Assembly: GCA_038380795.1 (NCBI GenBank)
Contig: CM076259.1
Coordinates: 96,831,739-96,895,738 of the forward strand
Source of the DNA: Pyrocephalus nanus
Lineage: Eukaryota; Chordata; Aves; Passeriformes; Tyrannidae
Length of the DNA stretch: 64,000 nucleotides
Direction of reading: 5' to 3'
Within the stretch, counting starts at the first letter, position 1. Every line of letters starts with the position of its first letter. The translations under genes were made by a program, and so were the position numbers. Of this stretch, positions 41,101 through 56,100 are shown in pieces. Under the pieces are notes generated by a model. It searched no databases. It was not told the origin of the DNA and saw only the letters and a list, made by a program, of their open reading frames with translations.

Positions 41101-44100
41101 AAGTCACTCATCCTACTCCAAGCTCTTGAAAAGGCCCAGTCCCAGGTAGGGGACAGTTGGAGCAGTGATGCCAGACAGTGCAGGCACAGTGTGCTCCTGT
41201 GACCTGCCAGGCTGGTCTGGCCAGGAATTTGCAGGACAAGTTATCCTGCTTGGCACTGTACCTGCGCCATGCAGGGAAACCAAAGTGAGCCGTGGGAATA
41301 TCTGATAACTCGCTGTTACTGCCAGAGCAGAAAGTAAAGGGGAAAGGACAGGGGAAAAAAGTGGGGGGAAACATGTAGTTTTAATGGCAAATTAGCATGG
41401 ATTCTGAGAGGAGGCTGCCCTTAAGAGACCTTGCTGAAGCTGTTCCACCTCGTATAAATACTGAACAGGTAAGAAAAAGAGAGAAGAGTGCATACACTGC
41501 ACTCATACACTCACTTTGCTCATTCAGGTATTCCTCCAGCAGTCAGGATCTGAGCATTTCAGCTCTGATTGTGTAAATGCTACGTTTTTAGTCAGAATGA
41601 ATGACCCTCACCATAAAATACTATACATTTTGGTGCTTCCTGAGAGGTAGAAAACACTATTTCAATTTAAAACAAAGTTTTCTGCAAGTTAACTGTGTGC
41701 CATAATAGACAGATAGACATAGTGATAGACAATGAAAGGAATCTTCAGGCTTTGCAGCAGAGGAACACCAAAAAACCCCACTAAAGTCCAACACAATGAA
41801 AAAGAATGTTTTAAATAAAACTTCATATATGTTTTGTATTTAACTGAACCAAAAGCCTACAACAAGGAATAGAAATTCTAAATAAAACATACACCTGCTC
41901 CTAAAAAACAAAGATGAAAACCAAAGTGAAAATCAACATCTCATGGTCTGTTTACTCTGGCAGAGCTGGCAGAAGAATTTGAATGAAGGTTTCTTCACAT
42001 GCCTCTGCCAGAGAAGGGGCTGAAATAGCAAAGGCCAATCTTAAAGAAAATAGAGGGAAGAATTAAAATTGCAATGCTCCCACTGTCAGAAAACAGTGAA
42101 ATCTAGTTGTCCTAAAATTATGTGTCCATCAGATAATGGTGCATATTGGCGGAGGGGGAAGTGGTTTTTATTTTTCTTAGAGTAATGAGTGACTCAAAGG
42201 AAGAGAAAATTCTCTTAAATTCATCAACAGGGACACCAAATAATTAGTAAATTAGTAAAACTATAGTACTGGTCAAGTTAAACAGCTTGATCATGAAAAG
42301 GAAACAAAAACCATCTATTGCTACACAGATGATCTCTTCCTCCTCTCAGGCACTTGTCAGACAACGATTGCCAATTTGAAAGTTGTGCACACTAATGACT
42401 TGTCATCAAGAAGAGTAGCTGTACTTTGTATCTCCACCAAGGAGGACAAATTAAGCACTTCCTGCTTCAACCTGCTTGTAGAGCCAGTGTTTTACATTTG
42501 CATCACCACTGAACACTGAAAATGAGCCACATACACACACACACTCTTATGAAGCCTCTAGCAAAAGGTAACAAACAACTTACTGCTGGCAGTATCTGCG
42601 ACTGTGAAATGATGCTGTTGGGTAAACTGTTCTGCCGGCTTTCTGTGGTCACTTCTGCCCAAGTGACTTGAAACCCTGTCATGGGCTGGTGAAGGTCTGC
42701 CTTAGATATCTTCCAGGAAAAATGGCCAGTGATGTTACCTTCCTGAACAATGAAAGACGCAGATAGATTCTCGGGTTTGGCCAACACTTTGGGTAGAAGT
42801 GGCACTAAAAATTTGAAAAGCAAAAAAGATAAGCTAAACTTTGAGAGATAATCTTCAATAACATTCACTGAATTTCAAAAATCAAGGTCAGCCAGAGATT
42901 TATTTTTGGTGTTTCTGATCCTGACAGGATCCGGTCAGCTTTCTGGGATCACATTTTCAGTGTTAACCAAAGCCCATCTTTGATAAATTCCACTGGCATT
43001 TTGGGCCAAATTCAAACTTCATATCCAATGCTATCAGCTGCAGGTACAGAAAGGAAAGCCTATGGCATGTAAAGATCTAAGTGCCTGATTCACAGGCAAC
43101 CATCCTCCTGCTTCTCATACTTCAGAATACCTGAGCTCCAACTGAGTTTTGGGAGCACAAGAAAACCCACAGGATAGCACAGAATTCCATAATTCATGCT
43201 AAAGTAAAATTCATGCTCTAAACCTGTAGCACAAGTTAATAGCAGCACTCTGATTATGGGAAAGATATACCTGAGTCATAGTTGCCCAGGAAGGTTGTAA
43301 TGCTGGAAACTGTCAGGAGGGGCGGTAAGGAAATGGCAGTGGTGGCCAGCAGGACTCTGAGTGACTCATGGAGCATGGGGGTACCCTTGGGAACAGTAGG
43401 GACTCAAAGTAAGCAGGCTATCCTCTAACCAAAGAGAAAGGTATCCAGTCTTGGCGGTGCAGAGCCATGGCTGACCTGACCTAGGGATAGTTGAACTCAG
43501 AAGTCCTCTCCAATCAGTATCTCCATAATTCTGCCATTTCCATAACCCTCTAGCTACACATTGTGACAATCATGTAAAAGGATTTGTTATTTGAGAGTAG
43601 AATTAACCCAATCAAAAAAAAACAAAACAAACTGAAAAGGCAGCTTGTGTCAGCACCAAAATATTGAAAAGATAGGTCATGCCAGCACAATTATGTTTAC
43701 AGTTATCATCCATCATTATAATACATATAACTGGGAAATTGTTCTTCCTTACAAAAATAAAAACTGTGTCATAACAAACATCATCAAATATTTATAAAAA
43801 AATCCAATAAAACTATACTAAATTGACAAAATAGTAATATACTAGCCTAAATTGATACTGCTCTGTATTTCAGTTGATTTTTCACATAAGCATTAGTTAT
43901 ATTTCTATTTGTTCTGAATCTTTCATTTCCTGTTTTAGAATTGCTTTTAAAGACTCTCTTTTGGTGATTAGAAATGCATTTGGAACTATCTGACTAGTTC
44001 TCTAGATAATGCCTTACCTCCTTCAGCAGGACAATTAATGTGCTTGTGCTTTTTTTCTTTAAATGCAGAGCAAGGTGGGGTAACAAAGGAAGTGCTCTCA

Positions 44101-47100
44101 GCCTTAAAACGCCCTTTAGATTTTGCAGGCAGAACAGTTACTTTGTATTTGCATGAAAATGACAGGTCTTTCAGAATAATGTAGTTTTCCTACAATAAGA
44201 CAAACAAAAAGATCACATGCTGGAAATAGAGCTCTAGGGAAAAAAAAAAAAAAAAGGAAAAGAAAAAGAAGAAATTGGGGAATAAGACTGGCAAAAGATG
44301 AAAAGTTTTCTCCAAAAAAATATTTTCCCGGTATGCTTAACACACGCCAACATGGTTTTTACTTAGAGAAGAAAACAAACATTGCAAATGTTATGATTAT
44401 TTTCAGTAGTAAAGTATATTAGCATGGTATTTGAATAAGTCCTTCAATTCTACACAGTTCCTTCGCCATGCTGCATCAAAGCAACTGCATTCTAATATTT
44501 AGAACAGTCTCTCTGAGTGATGGCAGTGGGGGTAGAAATGTGAGATATAAATGCTAATTGAATTAAATAAATCTAAGTTAAGCTGCTGTAAATGACAGGC
44601 TTCATCTATGTTTAACTTTTTAAAAGCACATTCAAAGTTCAGCATAGCATTATGGATGCATTTTTTTCCACTTCAGTACTTTAACTACTTCTATATTCTT
44701 ATCAGGAAGAAAAGCTCCACAGCTTAACTACAAACCACAAGTCTCTGTTTAAGGACAATGAGTGGAAAAGAAAACTTTACACAAAGTGTAAGTGTCCTGA
44801 CAAATTCTTACTGTTGTTTGAAGTACTTTTGAAATCACAGTTTGAAAGCTCTACCACAGATCATATATAGGGAAAAAAATGCTGGTTTGGTTGTTTTTTT
44901 TCCTGGGAAAATGTCCAATAATACCTTACTGGCTAAGGTCAAACAACTTTCACTACCTTTTAAGTCTTTAATTCCCTTCAGAATGACTAATTTCCCGTGC
45001 TCTTCTGCATAACTCCCTCTTTTTTCTAATTGCAAACCGGATTTGCATCTAACCTTCACCTGGAAGGTCATTTCTGATGGGACATACAGACTGGGCTGAG
45101 AATGGACTTGACTCCCTGCCTTTCTCCTGCTGGGAGAGTGCTCCAACAGGCTTCACATCTCCTAAAAATTGTGATAGGGCTATTTTTATTTATTGTGGCA
45201 GGGCCTAAATGTTCAACACTGAAAGCTTAAGGGCTTTACCCTCCTTGACCTATACATACCCAGTACTAAACCTTTCGTAGTATCCACCCTCTTCTGTTTG
45301 CTTTTAATTATTTTCTTCCTCAAAAGAAACACAGTTTCCCAAAGTTGTCTGGATGAATTACCATAAAATGATTAAAGGAAATAAATTACTTAATCCCACA
45401 ATGCATTTGGACAGATGTATGAACAGTCTTTCCTGACCTCTAGTGGAAATAAACTTCTTAAATGTTAACTCTTATCTCCAATGTGCGTATCTTGAAATAC
45501 TGGGAATGAACATCATAACATTACACCACAATCATTTTTAAATTCACCTCTAATATCTGCCATGCTGACTCCCACAAAGCATTAAGTATTATAAGCTAAC
45601 AGCACCCTCTGTGAGAAATTATGTCTTTTGATTTACTCTACTTTTACATGTCATTAACTCCCCATAATTGGCATGGTAGTATAGATCGGGGTAAGTAGGA
45701 AAGGTGAATTGTGATTTTGTCCATTCTCCATAGCCCACAAAATCAACTGTGATGCACCAATACATTACTATATTGTTCAAATAATGTGTTACAGAAATAC
45801 ATGACACTAGATTGCCAACAAATTGAGAACGAAGAACTGCCATGCGATATATATATTTTAGCTGACATGTACTTATATGGAGCTTTTCTTATCTGATATC
45901 TGCCTGATTTCCAGATTTAATGTCAAATATTTCTCATCTACAGTCCTTTTTTTCATATATCTATTATTCACCCAAGGGTTGTGAAACTCACCTGCATGTC
46001 TAGAAGAAAACCTGGTTTATCAATTACTATTATTACTGTTCAGTATTTGCACTGTGCTAGAGTCCTACATTACTAATTTCAGATAAAGCTCCATGTTTAT
46101 ATGCTGTAGAAATGCATAAGTACTTAGTTAAGAAGTTTGCCAGGTCTTATTTTCTGAATAACAACAACAACAAAATTTTAGCCTTGTGTGAATTTAAAAA
46201 AACAGACAACCCAAAACAGTCTAGAAGCAAAATTTTTATCTTTTGGCAAAGAGGAACATAAAAAAGAAAGATCCTTACTTATCTGTGAAAAAAGGTATTA
46301 AGCATATTGTGTTATGATACAGAACCATCCTTTCTCATGCTGCTTAGAAGCTATTCAGAGTCAAGCAGAAGACTGAATGGAGACTTACGTAAGTCAGCTC
46401 TGTTACTTTCCTAAGTCCTTTGGTGTCATTGTGTGCACAGGACTCCAGTAACCAGTGGACTTGGAATTGATTCATGCTGGTATCTAAAAAGAGAGGAAAA
46501 GACATATAAGTATGCTTTCACCATTGTAACTTTTCTGGCTTCCCTGCATGAAAATAGGAGTTGTAAGTATGGTGCGTGCTCACCTGTACCTAAGAAACCT
46601 TTAATGGAGAAAATATTATACACCAAAGTAATTTAAACCTTTTATCAGCTAATGGAAATAAATTAAAAAACAGTGGAATGGCATTTTCAGATATGTTAGC
46701 ATATACTGCTTACATTTTCTTTAAAAATCAAGAATTTTAACTGAGCATTAAAAAAATAACCTCAATGCTACTACTTCTAATCATCCTGCAAATAATGGGA
46801 ATGACTTTGTGACAACTGCCTGACTCTTTATATTGTTAGAGCATTGCAATACTGCTGCCTGGCACTGCTTGAGAAACCTGTGCCTGAAGATATGCGAAAA
46901 TGCCTGTAAGTCTCTGAGTTTTCACCTTTCACCTGCACAGTATCTGTCCAAATATAATTCTAGTCTTGACTCTTAGGAGTAATACTGAAGGCTTGAGTTT
47001 GCTCCCATTTAAATCAGTGCCAAAACTTGCCACAGTATCAATAGGTTAAGCTTTCAACTTATTTCCAGCTCTTCTAGCTGAAATTGAAGCCTAATAATGC

Positions 47101-50100
47101 TTTAATAAGGAAGCAAAACAAAGAGCAATAAAGAATTTAACAAAAGAAGAAAAACTCATTAGGTAGCGCAAATAGTTTCTGACATTTTTCTGGATTTCAT
47201 TCTCTGTCATTATACAGAGGATGCAAAATTATGTCTGTTATTATTAATTAGCTCGGTATGACACAGCCACTAATGCCAAGTGCCTGATTGTGGGTTTCAG
47301 GAGGGAAAACAATATATTTGATGCCTTAAGGGCTGATCTGGCATTAGACTACTATGAGCAATTTGGATGCAGAAGGGAAGGATTCTCTACAGAGAAAATA
47401 ACTAGTGTATGAAACTAGCTGAAATGGCTCATTGAAATAGATTTTTGTAGTAGCTGTCTTCATAACAACAGGTATGGTAATTATTTGTGTGATTTATTTA
47501 GAAATAATATGTCTTTCAAAAAGAAATCTATAAAGTCTATAAAAAAATAATGTCCTGCTTTGTGATTGTTCCTTTCCACTTAAAATAAATAAAGAAATGG
47601 ATGTGCTTTTCTTGTATCTTCATTGCATGGCTTTCCCATTTAATGTGCCTATTAATGGATGGAGACACAAACTCACAGTGCATTTGCTAGTTTCATCTGA
47701 TTTTATCTCTTCCAGTTCACTCAACTCTTACCTATCACCCTCTAGATGATCCTTAAGGTCCCTTCTGACCCAAACCATTCTATGGTTCTATGGTTATTTT
47801 AAATTACTGGCATGGGTGGGCTGCTCTTTGCAAAGCTGCAAAATGGCTATTTTCATTTGTAACAATTGTCATTTTTATCTATAAATAAATTACTCTCTTT
47901 TTGGTAGAGATTTATCCAAGCCTTGTAATTATCCATCCATGAAGAACAGGATAAAACACATCTGAGGTAGGTTACTGAATATCACTACGTGGGTAACTGC
48001 AGAAAGACAAATCCCAAGCATCAAGACAACAGCTCAGCATTCAGATATATTGCTGTAGAAATCTACTAGGCCTCTGTTCCGAAATGTAATTCAAGACAGA
48101 ATCATGACCCATCCAACCTGGCCTTGAACACTGCCAGGGGTAGGAAAAATATTTGTTATTTCCAGCTACTGGCACAGTAGAATTCTGTTGATTATGTGGC
48201 AGGTCCACCTCCATTCATTATGTGACCTTCTGCTCATAAGTGGTTCTTTTCTTCCTTTCTACTTTTTCTTTTCTGCATTAGCAAATCCTTAGTAGCTCAT
48301 TTGTAAGCAGCTGTGGTTTCTGAAAAATTCTCTATTTGAGATAGAAAATCAGAAATATGTATAAAAAATCCTATCAGCTGTAAATTTGTAATTTGTACTG
48401 TAAATGTAGAATGAAGGTTTTCAAAAAAACATTCAGACTTTTATTTGAACAAATGAATCTTAGATATGATAGTGCTCACATCTGGTATTCTGATAACAAC
48501 CTATACTGGAAATAGAGGACTTTTTTTTCTTTTGAGTGATAGGCAATTAAAAGTTACCTGAAAAAGATTTTTGCGTACATATATACAAGTATATCAGCTG
48601 TTATAAGCTGGAAGGCATCATGACAGCTGGAGCTGATGCTTAACTGGTGCTAAGTTTATCCAAAACATTTCATTAGAACAGAGCTTTATGACTGCCTTGA
48701 ACTTTTACTTTCAAGACTAAGACTTCTTTGATTCTCACCTCCATCTTCAAAATTTCTGTTATCTAAAAAAATTGAAGATACACAGGAAGCCTGAAAAGCT
48801 GAAAATGTATGTGCATGCATGTAGTATGCATATTAAATGACAAGACTGTTTTAGAAATTAGTATTTTTAAAAGCAAAAAGAGACAAAATGTATGGAAGTA
48901 TCTAAAAGGCCACAATAAGAGAATTTTAAAAAATTATAAAAATATGCAACTGTTCTATAAAGGTGCTCATAAAGCTCGCAGCTCCCCAGTTTTACTTTTA
49001 TGAAACAATATATAGCTGATTTTGTATTTACAACACACAGCAAAGGAAAGCTTCTCCCAGCCTTCCTTTCAGCAACTACTATAATTTTACTTGGATTTTT
49101 GGTTTTAGCTGTCCATTACAAACTCAGTGATAGCTACTGGAAAAGCCATTCAAGCTGCAGTCTAGATGAATGCTAGCCACTGCCACCAAATTAAGTCCAG
49201 CTAAAATGAATACATTGAGCCAATAGCCACATCTTTTTTTGAAAAGTCACTTGAGTAGTTAATATTAACAGAATATTCATTACCTAACGGGACTGATTTT
49301 GGACAGTTTTATGAAAAAGCTCTGCTATCCCTTCTAGAATACGTACATAACACTGACAAGAAATTGCCAGACTCCTTCAGTCTGCTTCCCTGTCTTCCAG
49401 ATGTCACAGTATAAGGCCTTTTTGTATATAATCAATTTCCTTTTTAATAGTTTGGAGTTTTCTTGATTCTGTACTTCCAATTAGCAGTCTTTATAAAGCT
49501 TGGTAACTTCATTTTTCTCATGGTTAGAAAGTCTATCATTTGACATTAAAAAAGTGATGCTTGCACAAACAGCAAGCATTCATATTTTCCAGAACTCAAA
49601 ATATTTGTATAGAAACACTGAACTTGAAGTACATAGTAAGTACTAGCACTCATCTGAGCAGCTCTGAGCTTGCGAAATTAGTCAACAGTCTTACTTTAGT
49701 AAGAACAGCAGACAGCTTATTCAAATAATTACTTTTATTTTAAAAGTATTCTGAAAAGTGGGGAAAAAAAAAAAAAGGCAATCCAGGACAATTACTTTGA
49801 AAATCTCTTAATGATAATGACATGGAAATGATCTCCAGCTGCCCAAGCTGAAGATTTTTACATCTATAGGACAGTTGCACATAACTAGTCTTTTCAAATA
49901 AACTAATAGTTGTCACTAATTCCTTTGATTATGATTTTTAAAGTAAATTTTCTGAAGTATAAAATGAGTTCCTAGGCTTAAGAAAAAACAAGAGTATTCA
50001 GCTAACTTTGTTGGACAGAAATCTTAAACCCTAATTGGAAATGTATGGATCAGGGGATGCTCTAACGCATGGTTGCTTTTTTTTTTTTTTTAATTTGCCC

Positions 50101-53100
50101 AAAACTGCCTTTATTTTCACATGAGTATCTCCACAAAGCTCTCTATCAATTGTGTTTAGAAAGATATTCTTCACCAAATTTTCTGTTTTCTCCCCCTCCA
50201 CAATTTAAACTCTTTAGTTCCATTTTAATAAAAATAAAACAATATATTTAACATTTTTCTGGGTGGAAAAAATGCATTTATTCTGTAGCTTCAAGCTGTA
50301 AAAATAGCTCAAAACCCCATCAATGCCAATGCCTAATACATCTGTTCGCCACTTGGAAAAGTTCAGGTTATTATGCAATATTTAAGCATCTTAAATTGAT
50401 AAGTACCAAGTACTGGAACAAAGCCTAAGCTATGGCTGCATGATGGTTTCTAGGAATACCCTAGGCCTACATTCTACACTTCCTAAATTTTATCATCTCC
50501 CAAAATTTAAAGCTCTGAGAATCATTCAGAAAAAGAACCCAACACCATTCCAGGTAACTGTGCAACTTTTCCTAGATGGAATTTCTGGTTTAAATGGTTC
50601 TACAGTCTATTGAAAATAAACTAAATTTTAAAGGTGATCTCTTTCCCTCATCTTTGCCAACATTTTCCATATTTCTGTTTTGTACATATACATTACTGCC
50701 AGCCATAGGAATAATTTCTTCTAATGTGGCTTCTTTATTTTTACCATGCTACTGCAAACAGCTACTTTCTCTGCCTCAAATACTTTATTTGCTTTATATT
50801 GCAATTACTGTTCCAGGAGGGTGCCAGCTTCACAGTCATGAGGAACTGAAGGCTGTTTTGTAGCTAAAAAACTGGCGTAGCATGGGCATAAAAGCAGTGA
50901 AATTTGTTCATGCAGCCCAACACCAGCACTGTGGACCTACTGTCACTCCAGGAGACCAGGTAAACAGATTTAAGAGGTATTTATTTCTTTGTATTCCTGT
51001 GATCCACAGCAAGAAGATTACAGCAGATAGTTTTGAGAACTGGGGCTGTTTTGCTAGAGGTTGTTAGGCAAAGCACTTCATGGCTCCTTACCTCTGTTCC
51101 ACCCCTGTCAAGTGGTGATAATGATATCAGTGTATGTTGTAAAAGTATTTCAGCTCTTGTAAATTATTCTGATATGTGTCTCTACCATTTGGTATAAAAA
51201 TGCCAATTAATACCAGCTGTGACAGCACCACTATGGAGGCAACCAAATTACAAAAACTTGTAAGAAAGGAAAATCAAATGGGATTTGCTGGAAAATAAGA
51301 ATTTCACAGCAGACATGTTCAACAACAGCACCTCAAATTAAGGTGTCATTAACATAAAAATGTCTGGCATCAATAAACACAGCAAAATCAAGTTGATTTT
51401 TGCATCGTGATGGGATTTTAAGTAATTAATATGCATGCTCAATAGATTTTCCCATTAGAATAAATATTATAAAATAAGACATACTTATAGGAAAATCTTT
51501 ACCTGCCGCTTTTAAATTAAATTAAAGTGTTAATTTATATAAATAAGTAGCAGCAGTGAAATGCATATTTCAGTGAAAAAAAATGATGTTCTGTATTTTT
51601 TTGTCAAGATACCTCAGCAAACTGACTCCCTCCAAAATATATACATATAATTAATATGCTAACTGTATGTCAAAATTACTTGTTTTCAGAGTTTGGAAGA
51701 TAATTAGCTATATGAAAACCTGCTGTCTTCATTCAAAGCTAACGTTCCTTCAAACAGAATTTCAGACCCCATGAGGAGTCTGAAATATCTGTGAAACTAT
51801 TCAGCAAGAAAATTGTTGAAACAACTTGTTCGGTGTGCAGCTAAACCTTTAGTTTCATTATATTTTGTTAGATCTGATATTTCATACAGCAAACCACAAT
51901 GATTTTTTCTGACTGACCATATGTTTTTTGTTTTGCTTCTCATGGTGGGGAGGGGGATTGATCTTACAAGCTTCTGAGCATTCTGGCCCTGATTCAACAA
52001 AGCACTTAGGCATATGAACAGTCATGCCGACTTCAATAGTTAAGGGTAGCTAATGGATCAGGCCAGAAAGTTTAGAATCCGAAAAGATCAAGACATAAAT
52101 GACCATACTAACTATAGTTAAAGGATGATCTTGAACATGTCTTTGATTGTCTTCGACTAATAGGAAGAAGGAAATATAGCAAAATTAAGTAATTTCCTTT
52201 CTGGATCATGTGTCTTGCAGCATTACTGCTCTAAAAATAGACTACAGCAAGGGGAAAAGATTTTGTATTTAATATCACAACACAGGGCATAATCTGCTCA
52301 GGACACAAAGTGCATGTCTCAGTATCTACAAGCTTGATTAATTCTTTCTACAAGTTTTTGTATGATTTTGGGGAGCTGTGTATAAATCCTGTGTCAAATA
52401 GCAGACAATCCAGGAAAAAAATATTTATCTCATTGTAGTGAATGGTGAAGCTGTGCTGTGGTGAATGCAAAAGTAGCAAATGGTGAAATTTATGACGCTT
52501 TCCATAAAGTAGAACAAACTCATCTCCGAACTGCCCACAGATGTGTAGAAGTCAAAGGTTTCCTACAGAAATGTTCCTGCTCTTTCTATTCCCAGTATGT
52601 AACCCCTGATACACCTTTACAACTGTGGAAGTAATACAACATAGCACTGATTCCAACCCACCACTCTAGCAGAAGAAATACAGCATGACCTGCCTGTATT
52701 TCCACGCCAACAACTTTTAAACAAATAGTTGAGATCGAATGAGATGAAGTGTCCTCTGCTCTCTCAAGATTGTGCTGGACACAATTCTCTTCCATGACTA
52801 CAGAGCAATACGCAATAACATGCAATTTTCCATCAGCACTTTTTCTGCTAAAATTCAGTTGCTGAAAAATATGAAGAAAAGGATGAAATATGGGCAAAAT
52901 CCAAGTGAGTAAATAAAGCAGTGTCATTTACTACTAGTTCCCTCAGTTTTGAAGACTTTATCAGCATGAAGCAATCCACATGGTATTTACAGCATGGCTG
53001 AAGACCAGTTAGGGAAAGGATACTTCAGTGTATTGCAGAGAAGCAAAATATGCTCAGTCAGATCTTAACACTTATTTATTTCTTCATATATTGCTTCATG

Positions 53101-56100
53101 AACATTATATGACTCTGAATGATGACGTCCAACATTTGCAATCTGAAGCTAATGATAGGACAAGAAATAATAACAGTAACGAGTGCTATTTTACTCATGG
53201 TAATTTAGCAGGTGCAAAGTGAGGTAAACACAATTTAACTTCAACTAATGTTAAAATGCTGCACTAATGTGCTAATGGACTGCAAGTCTCTCTGTACTCC
53301 TCTTTTCCCTGGAAAAACTATTTGTTCTGCCACAGGAATCTTAAAACAATTAAAAGAAAACTTCTCTGTCTCTTTAGCTGCCTATGCATTGATTCATGTG
53401 GTGGTATAAAAAAGGGTTAAAAATCCAAACTTCTGTTTGGTTACGAAAGTCATGGTATTTATGACACCTCTGAGAAAAATTTTTAATAATCACCTATTCA
53501 AGCAGTATGATTAAAATAAACACCAAAACCTTCAGCTGATATTTAAACTTCATTCAACAAACACTTCCTAACAAGGCAAACCTTACTGTTTCCTGCTCTT
53601 ACATGGAATATAGGCAGTTTCAATTAAATCACAAAGATTTTCTTTCTCATATTATGCCATTTAAAACAAACTTTCTTTCCGTAGAATGCATTCTTCATAT
53701 AATAAGCCTTTCCAAAAATTATATTAACAATTACTGTGTAATTCAAAGACAGGCCTGAGCCACAGTATTTTTGTCCATATCTAGACCTATGAAGCCCCAA
53801 GGTTTGAAGATGTTTATATTGAAGGAATTAAGTCTGGGATCATCTCGAAGCAGGATTACCTCTACCATTACTCATTTTCCCCTACACAACATCCTATACA
53901 AACTGAGTTCAACAGTATCTCATTCTGGTTTTCTATTACAAGGAAATTCGCCTCTTGTAAGCTTCAAGACTCACAATAGCTGCTTGTAGGCTGAATAGAA
54001 GCTTCCTACATTACTCCCTCAAAGCCAGACTTTCAAAGCTATCTAAGTATCCAAAACCTTAATTGAATGAAAACAAATAAAAAAGTTCAACACTCACTAT
54101 GGTTATAGATAAACTGAAAATGTCACTAGGTACTCTGTGGGTAACAAATCTGGGCAATAATTTAGATGAGTGGGTTGCACTGAGGGTAAATAACCCTGGA
54201 GTCTCTCCCTGTTCCAGAGTCAAGATGCAGACCCATCTTATCCCTAACTCCACAGGGGGAAGAGATGCAGAGGTGCACCTGCTACTCCCTTCTCTCTCAT
54301 ACCTCACGCAAAAGCCACATGAGTGGGTTTGCACACATGTACAATGATCCATCAAGTTCCAAAACTAGAATTTCCTGATACGCATCATGCCATGCCATGC
54401 CATATCAGGATGTTGCTTTGCCTTAACACGCAGTTTCTAAATCCGCAGTATAAAATTAATGAGTCTACAAGAAAAAAGAACAGAGCAAAACCAGGTTAAG
54501 TGTCTATAAAATCATGTGCATACAGTCAAGGTGAACAGAGCTTGACTGTCTTGTGGGTCCCCAATGTAAGAATTTGTACTCAAATAAAGGTAGAAGAACT
54601 GGTTTCAGAACTAATTAAAAAATGTGGTTCCTCATAGAACAAGCACTTAAAACTCTGAAACTCCATAGCCCAGGATGTTTCAAACGCCCAAAAACTTATG
54701 TTACCCTGATGGGACACTGGATATCATGAAGATTAACACACCAGTGAATAAATAAAATGCAAACACAGGAGGCTCAGGAATTTTCATTAAACAGACATTG
54801 CCTGAAGCCGGGACAATAATGTGCAGAAACTCTTGCCATATTCTTAAGTTCCTTTTGACCACTGACCAGAACAGAATACCTGTTGAGTAGGATCTTTAGT
54901 CTAGACTACTATAGATACTTTTCAATTCAGTTTATGGTCATAGGAGCAAAAGGAACTGGTGTTTAAGAACTCATTATTCATCAGATGCATACATGTGACA
55001 TCTTCAAATTTAGATTATAGTGTCAGATACCCTTTTCTTGGTTTCTTTCCCTCCAACTCTAGCTACTCATTCAAATAGTCCATTTTCCTTCTCTGTCTGT
55101 AGAGTTTATGCAACTGGTTTCATAGTCACCTTATAAAATCAGGCTAATAAAAAAGTACAGCTTAAAAAGAGGCATGTGGAGGAAAACTGACCCAATTTAC
55201 AAGAGGACACTCGTTAGTTTAAATCACCTTTACCATGAGCATGATGATTCCCTGCTGATAGCTTAACCTCCCTGGATCATAAGATACATTTGTTATGCAG
55301 AACTTAGGCAGGATAAGAGAGCACTCATGAATGGTTATCAGCCCATAGCTGATGGAGAAGTATCCTTCTAAACTACAGTGCCTCAGTACTTTTTTACTTA
55401 CAGTAGGAATGGTATGACTGCTCCAGGTATGATGCTCTAAGCATATGAAAGAACTTTGACTTAATATGATCTAGTGATACAGTTTGGTGAAAGGAGAGGA
55501 AGAACTGGAGAATTAGATGGTAAAAACCTCGCCATTTTATCCCTGTTATTGCGACTGCCTCACAACAGACATTGCCACTGACAAGCTTAGTGATACTATA
55601 TATGTATGCATACATACGAAGTACTGTATTTTTTGTTAAAAAAAATTAACTTTATAGGTTGTGGTAATACTCAAAAAGTAATTAGAAATATAGAAAATGT
55701 GTACTAGGCAAACTATTACTGAAGGTATGTAAAGATGCTGGGTTTGAAAAATTATTTTTTCCTGAAGAATTAAAAATCAGTCAAGAGTTAACTTATTAAC
55801 TGACCTGTTAATTTTTTCAATGCATGTGAGTTAAGTCTTGGTAAATAATTTTGCAATGCAATATTGAACATTTATCTACAGTCTGACTGCAGGTCCTCAT
55901 TCCACCTAATGATGGTCTATCTTTGGATTGCACTTGTGAACCAAGTAATTTGCAATTATATTTCTATTTGATCCTTCAATGCAAGTTGAAGAAACAGAAA
56001 GCTTGAAGAAATCAAGCTTAAATTTCTATCAGTTACTAAATTTAGGAATAAAGAGAAGACTTCTTTTAAATGCATAAATTAAGTCAAATTAAATACACTT

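Noticed and set aside
42503..42583. Continuation of the ANOS1 exon 12 frame past its donor
   Set aside because: Homology to anosmin-1 stops exactly at a GTAAGT donor and resumes in phase at exon 13; the extra codons are intron.
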